Shown in pieces: positions 21,341 through 31,512 of a DNA stretch of 64,000 bases. Position numbers and translations under genes: made by a program. Numbering within the stretch: the stretch's first letter is position 1; each line of letters starts with the position of its first letter. Source of the stretch: Amblyomma americanum (lineage: Eukaryota > Arthropoda > Arachnida > Ixodida > Ixodidae); contig NC_135498.1 in assembly GCF_052857255.1 (NCBI RefSeq), positions 163,366,124-163,430,123 of the forward strand, in the 5' to 3' direction. The notes under the pieces are model-generated. The model saw nothing but the letters and a program-made list of their open reading frames with translations, had not been told where the DNA came from and did not search any database.

Positions 21341-22095
21341 CTTCAAAAAAAATTTCAACATTCTCAAACAAAGCGAGCTAGCGCCTCGCCAAAATTTTCA
21401 CTGCTCTCCCTCATGCAGTCTACAGACGACCGAAAAACATTCGAAACATTCTAATACACTCAGTCACATAAAGAGCCGGTTTTGGGGTGTCGACCTTGTG
21501 GAAAAAGTAGATTCCAGGTCTGCAAACACATTACAAACATCAAGCTGTGAAATAAGCACAGCTTCAGGATTCAAATGGAAAATTAATGACAACTCTGATT
21601 GGGATTTCTGCAACGTAATATACCTCCTAGGATGCAGTGTGTGCAGTACGCAGTACATTGGGCAGACCGTTAACTTTATACGAATTCGCTTTAATAACCA
21701 CCGCGCGCATATTTTATCCCTACCTCCCCTTGTTAAAACACATATATTAATGAGAAAAACGACCCATTTGATGCAATTAAGTTAACAGTCCTACAGGGTG
21801 GGTTCCACAACAAAGAGATCTCGAGCAACGCGAGTCGTACTTTATTTACAAATTTAATAACAATTCCTCACGGCATTAATGAAAGTCCGGGTGTATTGAC
21901 CTCCATCGCCCCTTGCAGAGCCAATGCTGACCTTAGGAATTCCGGCGCGACAAACCTCGGTCGTTTGTCGCCAGCGGCATCTTTTTCAAGCTTCGCTGCC
22001 CGCTTACACAAAGCTCTGAATTCATCCCCCACCCCTGTCTTGCCAGTTCGACGCACCACCTTGCCGAGCGGGGTGCAATTGAAGAACCAAGAACC
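21341..22095 (+). pseudogene. PLE GIY-YIG endonuclease end, plus strand
   Basis: Contains VIYLLGCSVCSTQYIGQTVN then FIRIRFNNHRAHILSLP, the GIY-YIG core seen in the PLE at 10964-11398. With frame changes it reaches an HGINESPGVLTSI end. The upstream RT is missing. Its 3' part (from about 21716) is duplicated in inverted orientation at 22560-22945. Confidence 0.8.
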
Positions 22096-22559
22096 CTTGA
22101 TGGGCACAAAAGAAAAATACTAGAAAAAGGAGAAAGAAATAAAGAGAAAAAGAAAAACGCTTTGTCCCCTGCCGCCCAGCGAGCTTGCGCGGGAGGCCAG
22201 CCCGGGGGAAAAAAGGAATAACGAGGGGAGGGAGGGCATCCGGGCCCTCAAAGCAACAATAACAGACTTTGGCGGAGTCCCGGAGCAGATAAGAATCATA
22301 GATGCATGTACTGCCCGTGCCGCCGGCCAAAACGAGCAAACAAATAAACAATAAATTCAGACAGGGCAGGAGACGTTCCAGGAGCGTCTTCGGTACGAAT
22401 AGTGAAGGCGGAATCAGCGGCGCAGTTAGCTTAACTACACACACGTGCACTGTGCATGAAACACACACACAAAAGAAAAAGAAAAAAGGCGGCAAAACAT
22501 ACGAGTTCGCGAAAGTGTCCTGTGGGGGGGTAAAGGTGAATGGCAGGAGCATTTAATCA
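22096..22559 (-). mobile_element. PLE terminal (pLTR-like) sequence in the loop of an inverted repeat
   Basis: Same family as 12440-13080. On the minus strand it directly follows the 3' end of the inverted GIY-YIG copy at 22560-22945, the arrangement expected when a PLE ORF is followed by a second terminal repeat. Confidence 0.6.
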
Positions 22560-22945
22560 AGGGTTCTTGGTTCTTCAATTGCACCCCGCTCGACAAGGTG
22601 GTACGTCGAACTGGGAAGACAGGGGTGGGGGATGAATTATGAGCTTTGTGTAAGCGGACGGGCAGCGAAGCTTGAAAAAGATGCCGCTGGCGGCAAACGA
22701 CCGAGGTTTGACGCGCCGGCACTCCTAAGGTCAGCACTGGCTCTGAAAGGGGCGATGGAGGTCAATAAACCCGGACTTTCATTAATGCCGCGAGGAATTG
22801 TTACAAATTTGTAAATAAAGTACGACTCCCGTTGCTCTCTTTGTTGTGGAACCCACCCTGTAGGACTGTGAACTTAATTGCATCAAATGGGTCGTTTTTC
22901 TCATTAATATATGTGTTCTGACAAAGGGATGATGGGTAGGAATAA
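22560..22945 (-). repeat. Inverted arm: PLE GIY-YIG 3' end
   Basis: Inverted copy of about 21716-22095, sharing among others CACATATATTAATGAGAAAA and the run coding for the HGINES end. Arms are about 370 bp with mismatches spread throughout, so the arrangement is not recent. Confidence 0.8.
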
Positions 22946-23822
22946 GATATTTACTTATGCAAGAGTGACTAGCTATGCGCAAAAATTTCCGTGTTTCAAT
23001 TTTCAAAACTGCGAACTTTGACCGCAGCGTCCCGGACAAATAATTCCAACTCCCGACCGCGTTTTTAAATTCATTCTAAACGGGGTACGTGTTTACTGGT
23101 ACCTGCAGTGGTTGGCTGCGCAACTATATATATAAGCTATCGCGTGCAGCTGTCATATTATAAAAGAAAATCCGCACAAAACAAAAATTACGCAGCAACG
23201 GGCTGTGGCGAATGATTGCGCGCAATATTTTTTCGCGGGTTAGTGCTAACGAACAGTTTTGTTTTAAATCACGAGAGTTGTATCAAAAGCCTTTATATGT
23301 CGTCATTAATTACGATAGGTACGACGACACAGTGAATAGGAGTTTATATAGACTGTCGTCCTTCAAAGACCCAATGCTTTTCTCCTCCAAAACGTCGTGC
23401 AGAAAAAAACCGGACCGCCAAATTTTGACACGGTTGTACGAAATTTCTGCACTAACGAAAGCTATGAGTGTAGTCTCCTGCATGTAGAGAATGTAGAATA
23501 CAAGGAAAAATTATAATATGTATGCTCTAGGTCAGGTTCATAGTCCTACAGCACTCTATTGTAAATGCAGGCACTCGACGGAGCGCTGATAGACGGGCGT
23601 GGTCACCTGTAGGCGCATTTGCGTGGCTTTGCATGGAAAGTACGTGTTTAACCTCTCAGGTCTGCAAAAGCTGTATCGGGTCCGCCAGGCAGCGGCGATT
23701 ATAATAAATGAACAACAAAGCGCGCCGTTCGAGCGCACTAAAATAATACACCAGCAGTTCAAGGATATCATATATAATAAAAATATAGAAACGCGCATGC
23801 AGTGTGTGAAAGCGCGGCGCAT
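22946..23822. other. No gene recognised
   Basis: Short frames only. AT-rich with a TATA-like tract near 23124-23132; nothing supports a gene. Confidence 0.45.
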
Positions 23823-24020
23823 CAGGTGCGCTTTTTGAACCCGCGCGCGCTGTCAAAAACGTGGGGAATTCCGAGAAAAACCTAGAGAAAATATGTCTCT
23901 TCCCAACCGGACACGACGTCATTAAAAGTCACGTGACCATGACGTCACGTGACGTTTTAGGCGTGACGTCACATTTTGTTTGACCAATCAGCGTTTCCAG
24001 CCCACCTGCACCGAAACGCT
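23823..24020. promoter_or_regulatory. Third copy of the CRE/CCAAT promoter-like block
   Basis: Matches 13113-13318 closely (GTCAAAAACGTGGGGAATTC, the TGACGTCA/CACGTG cluster, GACCAATCAGCGTTTCC). It stops abruptly in ACGCTTGT, where the Gypsy internal sequence begins, so the right palindrome arm and the SGNH gene are absent here. Confidence 0.45.
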
Positions 24021-24099
24021 TGTAGGGGGAGACCCGAATCAGCCGGCCTTTTGGCCGTGCAGCGGGTGGACCCAGGCAGGGAGAGGCGCCATTGTACCG

Positions 24100-24632
24100 C
24101 GACCAAGCTAACGGCGGTGTGGCGCTGTTTCCGCTGTCAAGAGAGGGGGCACTTAGGGAGAGAATGCCCCTCCTGTGAGGCAGGAAAACTTCGGCGGTGG
24201 TCGGTCGTAAAGGGACGACCGAACCAATCTTTGCTAATTCCTTCAGCGTACAGAGCAAGCTGCCTTGCTAGTGCGCACGCGCCGTTTATTCCGGTCACCA
24301 TTGCCGGCCGTGAATTTTCGGCGTTACTGGATACGGGAGACAGTGCCTCCTTGTTCTGTGAAGAGGTGTTGTCCCACTTGCAAAAGCTCTCCGTGCGCTT
24401 GCGGGACTGCGTACGGCATTCAACCTTGCGAAAGGCGTAGCCCATTCTTCTGGCGCCGCGAAGCTGACTGTAAGGTGGGGAGAGCGGACGAGACGCATGC
24501 GTTTCATCCACCTCCCAGGGATCAGTGCGCCCATGATTCTCGGAAGGGACTTTCTCCTGAAAACCGGGATCGTGGTGGACATTGCCAACAGCGGCTGTCG
24601 CGACGGTACATTTTCCCAGTTTAAGCCGTTCA
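24100..24632 (+). pseudogene. Gypsy gag zinc knuckle and protease
   Basis: CFRCQERGHLGREC is a C-x2-C-x4-H-x4-C knuckle of the nucleocapsid. Further on REFSALLDTGDSASLF carries the protease DTG active-site triad, and after frame changes ILGRDFLLKTGIVVDIANSG matches the flap-to-C-terminal ILGRDFL motif of Ty3/Gypsy protease. At least two frameshifts separate these. The reading is cut by the PLE insertion at 24633. Confidence 0.8.
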
Positions 24633-24741
24633 ATAAACCGGAGAGTTGAGCGAGTTGGTACATACTGCTGGGAATAACAGAGCGTAGACGCGCTGTTATT
24701 CCCAGCAGTATGTACCAACTCGCTCAACTCTCCGTTTTATT
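24632..24741. repeat. Palindrome, 49-bp arms
   Basis: Arms 24632-24680 and 24693-24741 are inverted copies with one mismatch, separated by a 12-base loop. It forms the left end of the PLE insertion. Confidence 0.92.
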
Positions 24742-25500
24742 GAAGTTTATTTCTTGTACATTGAGCCCTGTTACATGTGTTAATTCCGCTCCACTTGACA
24801 ACCCGGCCGCTTTGGCTTCACTAATCGCTCTGTATGCTTTCAAGGCACGGCTAGCCTCATGGCATGCAAGACGGGCGCTGTGCCCAGTTGAGATTGAGGT
24901 GTTGTGCGGCGGGATGCTTCCTTCAAAAGGCCACAGCCGCAGGATGTGCCGGATAATATCTTCGGAGTGGTGGCGACAGCATCGCTTTTACAAGGACTGC
25001 CTTTGGGTAGCATGCGGCCAGGATGTGCTTCACGCCCGACGTTTCCGTGAGTGGTGTGAAGTGGCAAACAGGCACACGGATTTCCTTTGGTACTCGTCCC
25101 GCCCTTGGTTGCCTAGAAAGAGTAAGCCCACAAATCCTGAAGGGAAGCTACTGGTGTTGGGTGAGCAGCGAGTGCCAGCGAGGTTCCAGGGAGTGCTGAA
25201 GTTCGGGCCAAAGTTTTGCATCCAGCCGACGCTTGACAAAGAGGAAAAATTGGCTCTTGGAAGGTCCATCTCGCGTCATGTCCGTCAAGAGGAGCGGCCT
25301 AGGTGCGTCATTGAATGTGTTGATGCCTTAAAAAGAACTCAGGATGGGCGGGGAAAAAGTTGTAACTTCGCGCCCTTGGTTAATTTCCTGCTATCTGAAA
25401 AGTTGAGGCTTACCGTCTCTGATAAAGAGGGGCATTTTGTTCAGCGCCGGTCCTGTCGTCTTCTTTCTTTGTCCCTCTTCCACGCGCTGTTATTCCCAGC
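24633..25500 (+). mobile_element. Internally deleted Penelope-like insertion with 13-bp target duplication
   Basis: TTTAAGCCGTTCA flanks the insert at 24620-24632 and 25501-25513. The left end is a palindrome (24632-24741) made by an inverted copy of the element start. The same start recurs at the right end as GCGCTGTTATTCCCAGC. The enclosed frame (24710-25534) carries GPKFCIQPTLDKEEKLALGR and LTVSDKEGHFV, matching the region before and at the start of Penelope RT. It then jumps to the terminal sequence, so RT and GIY-YIG are deleted. The element could move only with proteins supplied in trans. Confidence 0.75.
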
Positions 25501-25925
25501 TTTAAGCCGTTCATCTGCCCGCCGGCGTCAATAACTGCCTGCACAGTGAAGACGTTCGGAGAGTACCGCGCTCAGCAACCAGGCCAAAGCTCTTGTGTCG
25601 AGCGTTCCGTCGTTCACGTTCCCCTTTCGGACCGAGCACACATCCGCTGGCCGCCTTTGCGGTAACATTGTATGACATACAGTGCGCTCAGTTTGCTGAT
25701 GCGGCTCCGCGAGCCTGTGGCTCGGCTGGCGCGTTGGGCTGTCCTGATACAGCATTACGACTTTTCGGTACAGTATCCAAAGGGGAGCACGAACGTGGTA
25801 GCTGACGCGCTATCCCGTGCCCCACTCGCCAGTGGCGCCTTGAAGCCGGCAAGCGGAGGGGGAGAAACAGCAGACGATCCACCGGGCGGCAAGGAGAGGG
25901 TGCCCGCCAACGGGCCAATCCACTA
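25501..25925 (+). pseudogene. Gypsy RNase H C-terminal remnant
   Basis: VARLARWAVLIQHYDFSVQY then PKGSTNVVADALSRAP is the conserved end of Ty3/Gypsy RNase H (RxARW...DALSR). Shortly before it, PSFTFPFRTEHTSAG resembles the junction of RT and RNase H. The stretch expected between them is gone, so pol has a large internal deletion. Confidence 0.8.
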
Positions 25926-25971
25926 AACAAGCAAGCAGCGCTTCACAAAGCGGGCGAGAGCAAAGCTCCTC

Positions 25972-26582
25972 GTGAGTACCTCGGAGACGCCGACGAGAGC
26001 GGAAATTTTGGCTGCAAACCTGAGTGGGGACAAGAACAGGCTCTCCTCTCGGATGACCGGAATCGTATTCAATCGGAAAGCCCAGCAAAATGACTCCTTT
26101 TGTCGCGAGATGAGCGACGTTGCCAGGGAGACGGAGCGCCGTGACGCTACTGGTATTGTAGCGGGCGCAGGGGGGCAAAAGCCAGCGTGTGTCGCGGCGA
26201 GCCCCGGGGTTTCATATTTGCTGGACCATGACACGCTTGTGCTTAAGTACATAGCCACCGATGATTTGTTCATTGGCCCTTTCAAGGTGGTTATCCCCAA
26301 AAATCTGAGCGGCGCACTGTTACGATTCTCTCATGGCGAACCACTGGCCGGTCGCCTGAGTGGCTCCAAAGTTTTTGCAAAACAGCGAATCGGTGAGGTG
26401 ACCCGGCATGAAGCGCGACGTTTTCTGCTAGTGCCGTTCCTGCCATGTCTGTCAAGCTGTGAAGTCACGGGGTGGCAAGACGTCCGGAATGATCAAACCA
26501 ATTGACAGTCTGCGTCCGTGGCAGATGGCCACCTGCGATTTCATGGTGCCTTTCCCCAGCAGCATGCAGTGGTTCTGTGGAG
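25972..26582 (+). pseudogene. Gypsy integrase, zinc-finger region and start of core
   Basis: FKVVIPKNLSGALLRFSHGE, PLAGRLSGSKVFAK and, after a frameshift, a C-x2-C stretch and WQMATCDFMVPFPSS follow the usual order H...H...C-x2-C then core strand 1 with the first catalytic Asp (CDF). The His-to-Cys spacing is disturbed by frame changes. The core is cut at about 26582 by another insertion. Confidence 0.75.
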
Positions 26583-27425
26583 TTCGCTGACCTTTCTGCG
26601 AACTCGTTCGCAAGGAAGGCCGCTCCAGTGGGGCCGGAAGTCGCCAACAAAGGGACTCGTCCCCGTCTCGGCCTCCTCTGCTTGCGGCGGACGTCCTTGT
26701 TTACTCCGCGCCGTCACGGGCATAGCGCGTCTCCAGAAGCCTATCCATGTACAGGTGTTGACATGTGTTCGTTGTCAAGGGGTTTACGAGGTTTCGGGAA
26801 CGCGCGAGATACGGCTGAGTATTTGCCGAGGGATCAGAAACCCACTATTCCCGTAACGACTGTCTTCTCTTGTGATGTGTTCTGTAAACCACTTTAGGGA
26901 TCGTCTCGTCGGCATATGTTTGTCGCGTGTGCGAAAGAGATAGGAAAGTGGTAACGGCTGGGCCGTGGGTGCCTTGGGAGGGGGTGGTCGCGTTTGTGCT
27001 GTTTGTGTAATTTGATTGCAACCTCTCCTTTCCCAAATGTTTAATCAGCACTCTTTCCGTAATCTATAATTAGTTGGCGGAAACCTTATTTTCCTTCCCC
27101 TGACCACGGATTGGTGAGGTGTGTAGCTTGTAATCTTATTGGTGGCTGTCCCCGCTAAGGGCGGAGACAGAGGGTTTAAAAACAAGCACTCTGGGTTGAA
27201 CGAGGGCTGAATTCGTCTGATCAACGGTTTAGTCATGTAAATAGTTTTCTCCTTGCTTTGTTTCTTCTCCTTTATTTATGTTGTAAATAAATAGTTAACC
27301 TCCTTTCTTCGAGTAACGTGAATGTTTGCGAGTTAGAACCACCGGGTCATCAAGAAACCCCGATATCTTCATCAACAAGGTGTTTCCTTTCATCACCACG
27401 TGAAGGGGGGAAACTCAACTGGTTC
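26583..27425 (+). mobile_element. Insertion within the integrase, with LTR-like promoter and polyadenylation signals
   Basis: The integrase reading stops near 26582 and resumes near 27426-27455. The 843 bp between hold a G-rich tract (about 26978-26988), a TATA-like GGGTTTAAAAACAAGC (27172-27187) and TGTAAATAAATAG (27282-27294), the layout of an LTR. The left half has frames without recognised motifs. Exact borders and a target duplication could not be found. Confidence 0.4.
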
Positions 27426-28346
27426 ATTTGCCTGAGTAGTCGCTTATCATTTTACCAAATGGGTGGAGTTGTACCCGCTTCGGAAATTGTCAGCACGAGC
27501 GGTGCTAGACAAACTACAGGAAGTGTTTTCTCGGTTCGGCTTTCAGGAAAGGCTGCTCACGCACGGACAATGCATCTTATTTCACCGATCCGTTGGTCGG
27601 TAACACGTGCCGTGCCCTCGGAATCGAGCACTACACCACTTCATCCTACCATCCCCCAGTTCAACTTGACCGAGCGAATCAACCGAACCCTGAAGCTAAT
27701 GCGGGCGGCCTTTGCCGAGTGTCGAAAGGATCGGGCAGACCGTTTGAGTGAGTTTGCGTTCGCCATTCGAACACCTTAGAACCGCTCAACTGGTTTCTCT
27801 CCCGCCTTCCTCAATTTCGGGAAGGAAATGGCGAATCCGATGTCAAACGTCCTGCAGAGCCAGCTCAGCAATGAGCAGACGCGGACAGACTGCTCAGCTT
27901 ATGCGTCGACGCTTCGTGACCGGCTTGGTGGGTCTCTCAACAGAGCAAGGCGGAGTTTGGTGGCAGCCAGAGCCCAACAGAAGGCTCAGTATGACCGCAA
28001 GCACCGCGGCCTGACTTTTCAGGCTGGTGATCTTGTCCTGACGCAAAACCACGTCCTTAACGATGCGAGCAAGGGGTTCTCAGCCTCGCTCGCTCCTAAG
28101 TGGCTTGCTCCATACCGAGTGGGCAAAGTCTGGTCGCCGCTCGCGTACCTGCTCGAGAATCCCCTTTCGGGGAAAACCAGCCTTGCCCACATCGCAGATC
28201 TGGAGGCATATGCGTCAGGGTCTGTCGAGATTGCGCCGGTAGCCATTGGTATCACAGGCAAGTGCAGAGGCGCAACGTGTTCTGCGGAACGCAAGCGTAC
28301 CGCGCACCGGCAGAATCTGAGGCGACGCGGTCACCGATGTGATTGA
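27426..28346 (+). pseudogene. Gypsy integrase core (C-terminal part) and C-terminal domain
   Basis: TKWVELYPLRKLSARAVLDK resumes the core after the insertion, with LTERINRTLKLMRAAFAECR and LSEFAFAIRT near the third catalytic residue (expected Glu region). 27828-28346 is one frame with LRDRLGGSLNRARRSLVAAR, YDRKHRGLTFQAGDLVL and a GPYRV-like APYRVGKV, then AHIADLEAYA, the usual C-terminal domain. Frameshifts separate the first two parts. Confidence 0.82.
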
Positions 28347-29431
28347 CGCGGGACGGCGGACTCTTCCGCAACCGACGGAACGCAGCCTGAGCTAGCTGGC
28401 GAGCTTTCTCGTCGGTCCCTACCCAGGTAAAGAACGGTGCTTTCTTTTTTTGCCGCATGCTCAGTTCCAGCCTTGGGCATTTATTTATTCGTTTATTTGT
28501 TAGTTTTAGCCAGTTTCTAGCCTCTTTCGTTTCCTGTATTATCGATGGTTTTTCTAACGTTCGAGATGTACATATATAATATGCGTTTGGCGCTGGCGTT
28601 GTTTTTTAACCCGACTTGTGCATATATAGACTTCAGCCTGCTCGCGCTTGCACATATTTTCTTGAAGCGCGGATTTTGCCTTCTTTTGTACAGCCAGTCT
28701 TTTCTCCCTTCCGCTCGGTCTTTGGATGGCTTGCTCCTTAAGGAGCCCGTGTCTCCCGGCGCGCGTTTTGTGCGGCTGGTGTGGAGGGGAAGTTGGGCTG
28801 TGCGGAGAGTGAAAACTGTCCTTTGACCCCTGCCATGGGGCCTCGGGCCGCTTTTGAAGAGTGGATCGTTGTCACCGATCTTCGTGTCCTTCTGAGCCTT
28901 TTTGTGCTCCTGCGTGAGCGTGGCGACGAGAAGGACCCCTAGCTGTTGCCACACCTCTAGACACCGCTGAAAGCCCGCGCCTGTTTCAACCGGCACGAAA
29001 GCGATGCACTGACTGTGTTGTGCCCCAACGTGACGTCGGGTCTAAGGGCGCGCGGTTAGCGCCCTACTGCGGCCCAGTCATCAAAGAAAAGACCGCCGTC
29101 GGTCGTCGGTCCTTCCTGCTAGTCCAAGTGAAGTGTGCGAGCGCTGAGTGACCGACAGGGCCAATGAGCCTCGCCAGCGAATTTTGAGGCTGCCATCCAC
29201 CTGTCAGAAAGTTGTACAGTTGTACTCACATCGCCTGGTGTATAGTGTACTGTGTATGTAAGATACATGTTTGTTTTGCCAGTGTTTTTTGTTTTCTTTT
29301 CTTCGCTATGTGATTTCTTGGAGTTTATGTCTGAAACTGGAGTGTAGCTAGTTTTATTTTATGTGGATTGATTTTTCTATTTTGCCGCACGCTTTCGCCG
29401 ATTGGTATGAGGGCATTTAAGGAGAGGAGGA
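28347..29431 (+). other. Gypsy 3' untranslated region ending in a polypurine tract
   Basis: No coding sequence recognised. The tract AAGGAGAGGAGGA directly precedes the LTR and would prime plus-strand synthesis. Confidence 0.6.
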
Positions 29432-30219
29432 TGTGGGAATCCGGGCTTCCCGCCGTTGCCTTTGCGCGGCTGTTGCCGGCATCCCGCGTTGTTCTCTTTT
29501 CCTTTCTCCCACCTCAGGCGACGGAGAGGTGGCTGAGTGACTAATCACTGTCATTCGTCCGCAGCTCCGCCCCGAAGCCAAGGACCTTTGCCATTGGTGC
29601 CGTTTGGCGGGAATTCAGGACCCGCTTGGACGGCCGCGCGCCGCGCGACCGTCCGAGCGGTGCCCAGAGAGAGACTCCACAGAGACAGCATAAGGTGCGT
29701 ACGCTACTGTTTGTCCGGGCCGGCCTTTGCCGTTCGGACCAGTGCATACTCGAGCTGGCGAGCACAGGTCCTCGACCCGCAGCGGCTCGAGCCTGTCCCG
29801 GGTTCCAGCTACCTCCGACAGGCGCACCTTCCGTTCACTGGCCACTCTCTCGCAAATGGCCCAACGGCCGACACAAGAGCGATCACTGCACTGCCGCGGG
29901 GACAATCGCCTGTAGCTGCATGCTAGCGGCGCGCATTACTCTTGTCGCTCTGGGCGCCCAGCGGAGCCTTGCTCCTCACGCGGCCCCGGGACGGGGTGAC
30001 TGTTGAGTCTGTGTACCGCTGGAGGACGGCGTGAATAAACGTCTCCTTCGTTAAACTTGGAGGCCTGGATCATTGCGGCGAGTCGCTCTCCTCTCTGCGG
30101 AGGTTGAGTGCGCCGCAGCGGTGCCCCAGGGTGCGTGTGGTGACGGCTGATCGGGGCCCTTGGCGAGCGCGAAGCACGAACCCGTGGTGGTTGGTGGCCT
30201 GTGCTTACTGAGAAACCCA
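29432..30219 (+). mobile_element. 3' LTR of the Gypsy element
   Basis: Starts TGTGGGAATCCGGG right after the polypurine tract and ends GAGAAACCCA. AATAAA occurs in GTGAATAAACGTCTCC (about 30030-30045). Full-length similarity to 1797-2591. Confidence 0.85.
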
Positions 30220-30235
30220 CGAGTTCTGTTTGCAG

Positions 30236-30348
30236 AAATGAGGATTGTCCAGTGGATCGTAAGCGTTATGGCTCTAGTCCTGCTGTTCTTATTATCTTTG
30301 TCTTTGAAAAATTTAAGGGAGCGCTTCGTTGACCTAAAGTGCGGTGAG
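30236..30348 (+). CDS. Candidate first coding exon: signal-anchor or signal-peptide segment
   Basis: Six bases after the LTR end, GTTCTGTTTGCAG forms a plausible splice acceptor followed by AAATG. The frame MRIVQWIVSVMALVLLFLLS then LSLKNLRERFVDLKC is a short basic start, about 17 hydrophobic residues and a charged segment. A donor-like GCG/gtgagg follows at about 30343-30348; without splicing the frame stops at 30352-30354. No downstream exon was recognised, so this may be chance. Confidence 0.22.
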
Positions 30349-30354
30349 GCGTAA

Positions 30355-31139
30355 GCTTTTAGCGCAGTGTTGCTGCTTGTGTCGTTAGTGTGTGGTGAAG
30401 GTGTCTATTAAACACTACAAAATTGTTCGTTTCACGACACTTTCGGTGACGTTCATTAGCGCGTGCACGCTTGGTTGCTGGAGACACAGGAGAGCATTTT
30501 GGAGGCGTCCTTCCAGATCGGCGTTGAGGAGGTGCCTGGCAAGATTGCCTGGGGAGCGCTCCTCTCGAACAATGGTGGCGCCACTCAGTGACGTCACACG
30601 CATGCGGAGTAAGCTGAAGCGCTGGCGCCTTGCGCATGCGCAGTGCATTCTTGTATACTGAATTCCCAGTTACGACATACTACTCCCCCACTACTAGCTA
30701 CTACTCAATAATTAATTATGTCGTAAGTAACAAATTATTAATAAACAGATAATTGCAGGTCAGCTGATTAAATAATCAGTAATTAAGAACTTACTAATCA
30801 CTACTTAACGTTAAGGACACTTGTGTGCTTGCTTGGAGGAATGCGAAAGGATCTGTTTTGAGGAAAGGAAAGGATTTTGAGGAAGGGACGGAGAAGCTCT
30901 CGGGTCTCGAAATCTCAACCACGTTTGATTGACAGCAATAGTGTGACACTTTTCTTGTTTAAGGGATGCACCACTGCCCCCCGAATGGAGGTGCTGCCAG
31001 CACTGGTGTTTGTTCGTCGCAAGTAGCGCTTCTCGAGCGACCTTGCGCAAAGAATAATTAATTTAACTAGCAAGGGGAAGTTAAGGAGGTTCCTCTTCCC
31101 GTTTAACCTCGGTCTACCAATCATTAACGAAATCTAAGT
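30355..31139. other. No gene recognised
   Basis: About 30590-30645 has TGACGTCA and GCGCATGCGCA (CRE-like and NRF1-like) motifs, so a promoter is possible but nothing coding follows. 30665-30820 is AT-rich with TACGACATA and its inverse TATGTCGTA. A GAGGAAAGGAAA stretch near 30861 resembles part of the insertion at 16254-16405. Confidence 0.4.
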
Positions 31140-31262
31140 TTTGACAAAATCTCGTCTGGTCGGACGGCAAGTTCATATTAGTGCCAAAAAAGGAAGACGC
31201 TGAGAAAAGGTTTGGGTAAAAGAAATAGACGTTTCGGCTTCTATATGGAACCCTTAGTGACT
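31140..31262 (-). mobile_element. PLE terminal fragment with hammerhead-like motif
   Basis: The minus strand reads CACTAAGGGTTCCATATAGA then AGCCGAAACGTC. GG-TTC / GAA-CC can pair as a stem II, followed by GAAA and CGTC, the order of a minimal hammerhead, with the first core box degraded from CTGANGA. The following T-rich, GCGTCTTCC-containing stretch resembles tick repeat sequence from memory, which was not checked. Confidence 0.35.
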
Positions 31263-31368
31263 ACTAATTCAACCAATGATTAATTTAACAGCCGCCTGCC
31301 AGGTTGCATTAGGTTGTCATCTTTTCTGGGTACCAATGAGCCTTAACACATCCAGTGTTGTTTAAACA

Positions 31369-31510
<142 letters not shown>

Positions 31511-31512
31511 CA

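Larger units (their letters stand above)
24021..30219 (+). mobile_element. Degenerate, internally deleted Ty3/Gypsy retrotransposon with 3' LTR
   Basis: In order: zinc knuckle, aspartic protease, a short piece resembling the start of RNase H, the RNase H end, integrase zinc-finger region, integrase core, C-terminal domain, about 1 kb 3' untranslated region, polypurine tract AAGGAGAGGAGGA (29419-29431) and 3' LTR. Most of the reverse transcriptase is missing. No 5' LTR adjoins 24021; the nearest LTR of the same family is at 1797-2591. Two foreign insertions interrupt it. Confidence 0.88.

Noticed and set aside
21868..22107. Minus-strand frame over the PLE 3' end, conserved in the inverted arm at 22632-22814
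   Set aside because: Conservation is explained by the inverted repeat, and the frame is antisense to GIY-YIG coding sequence.
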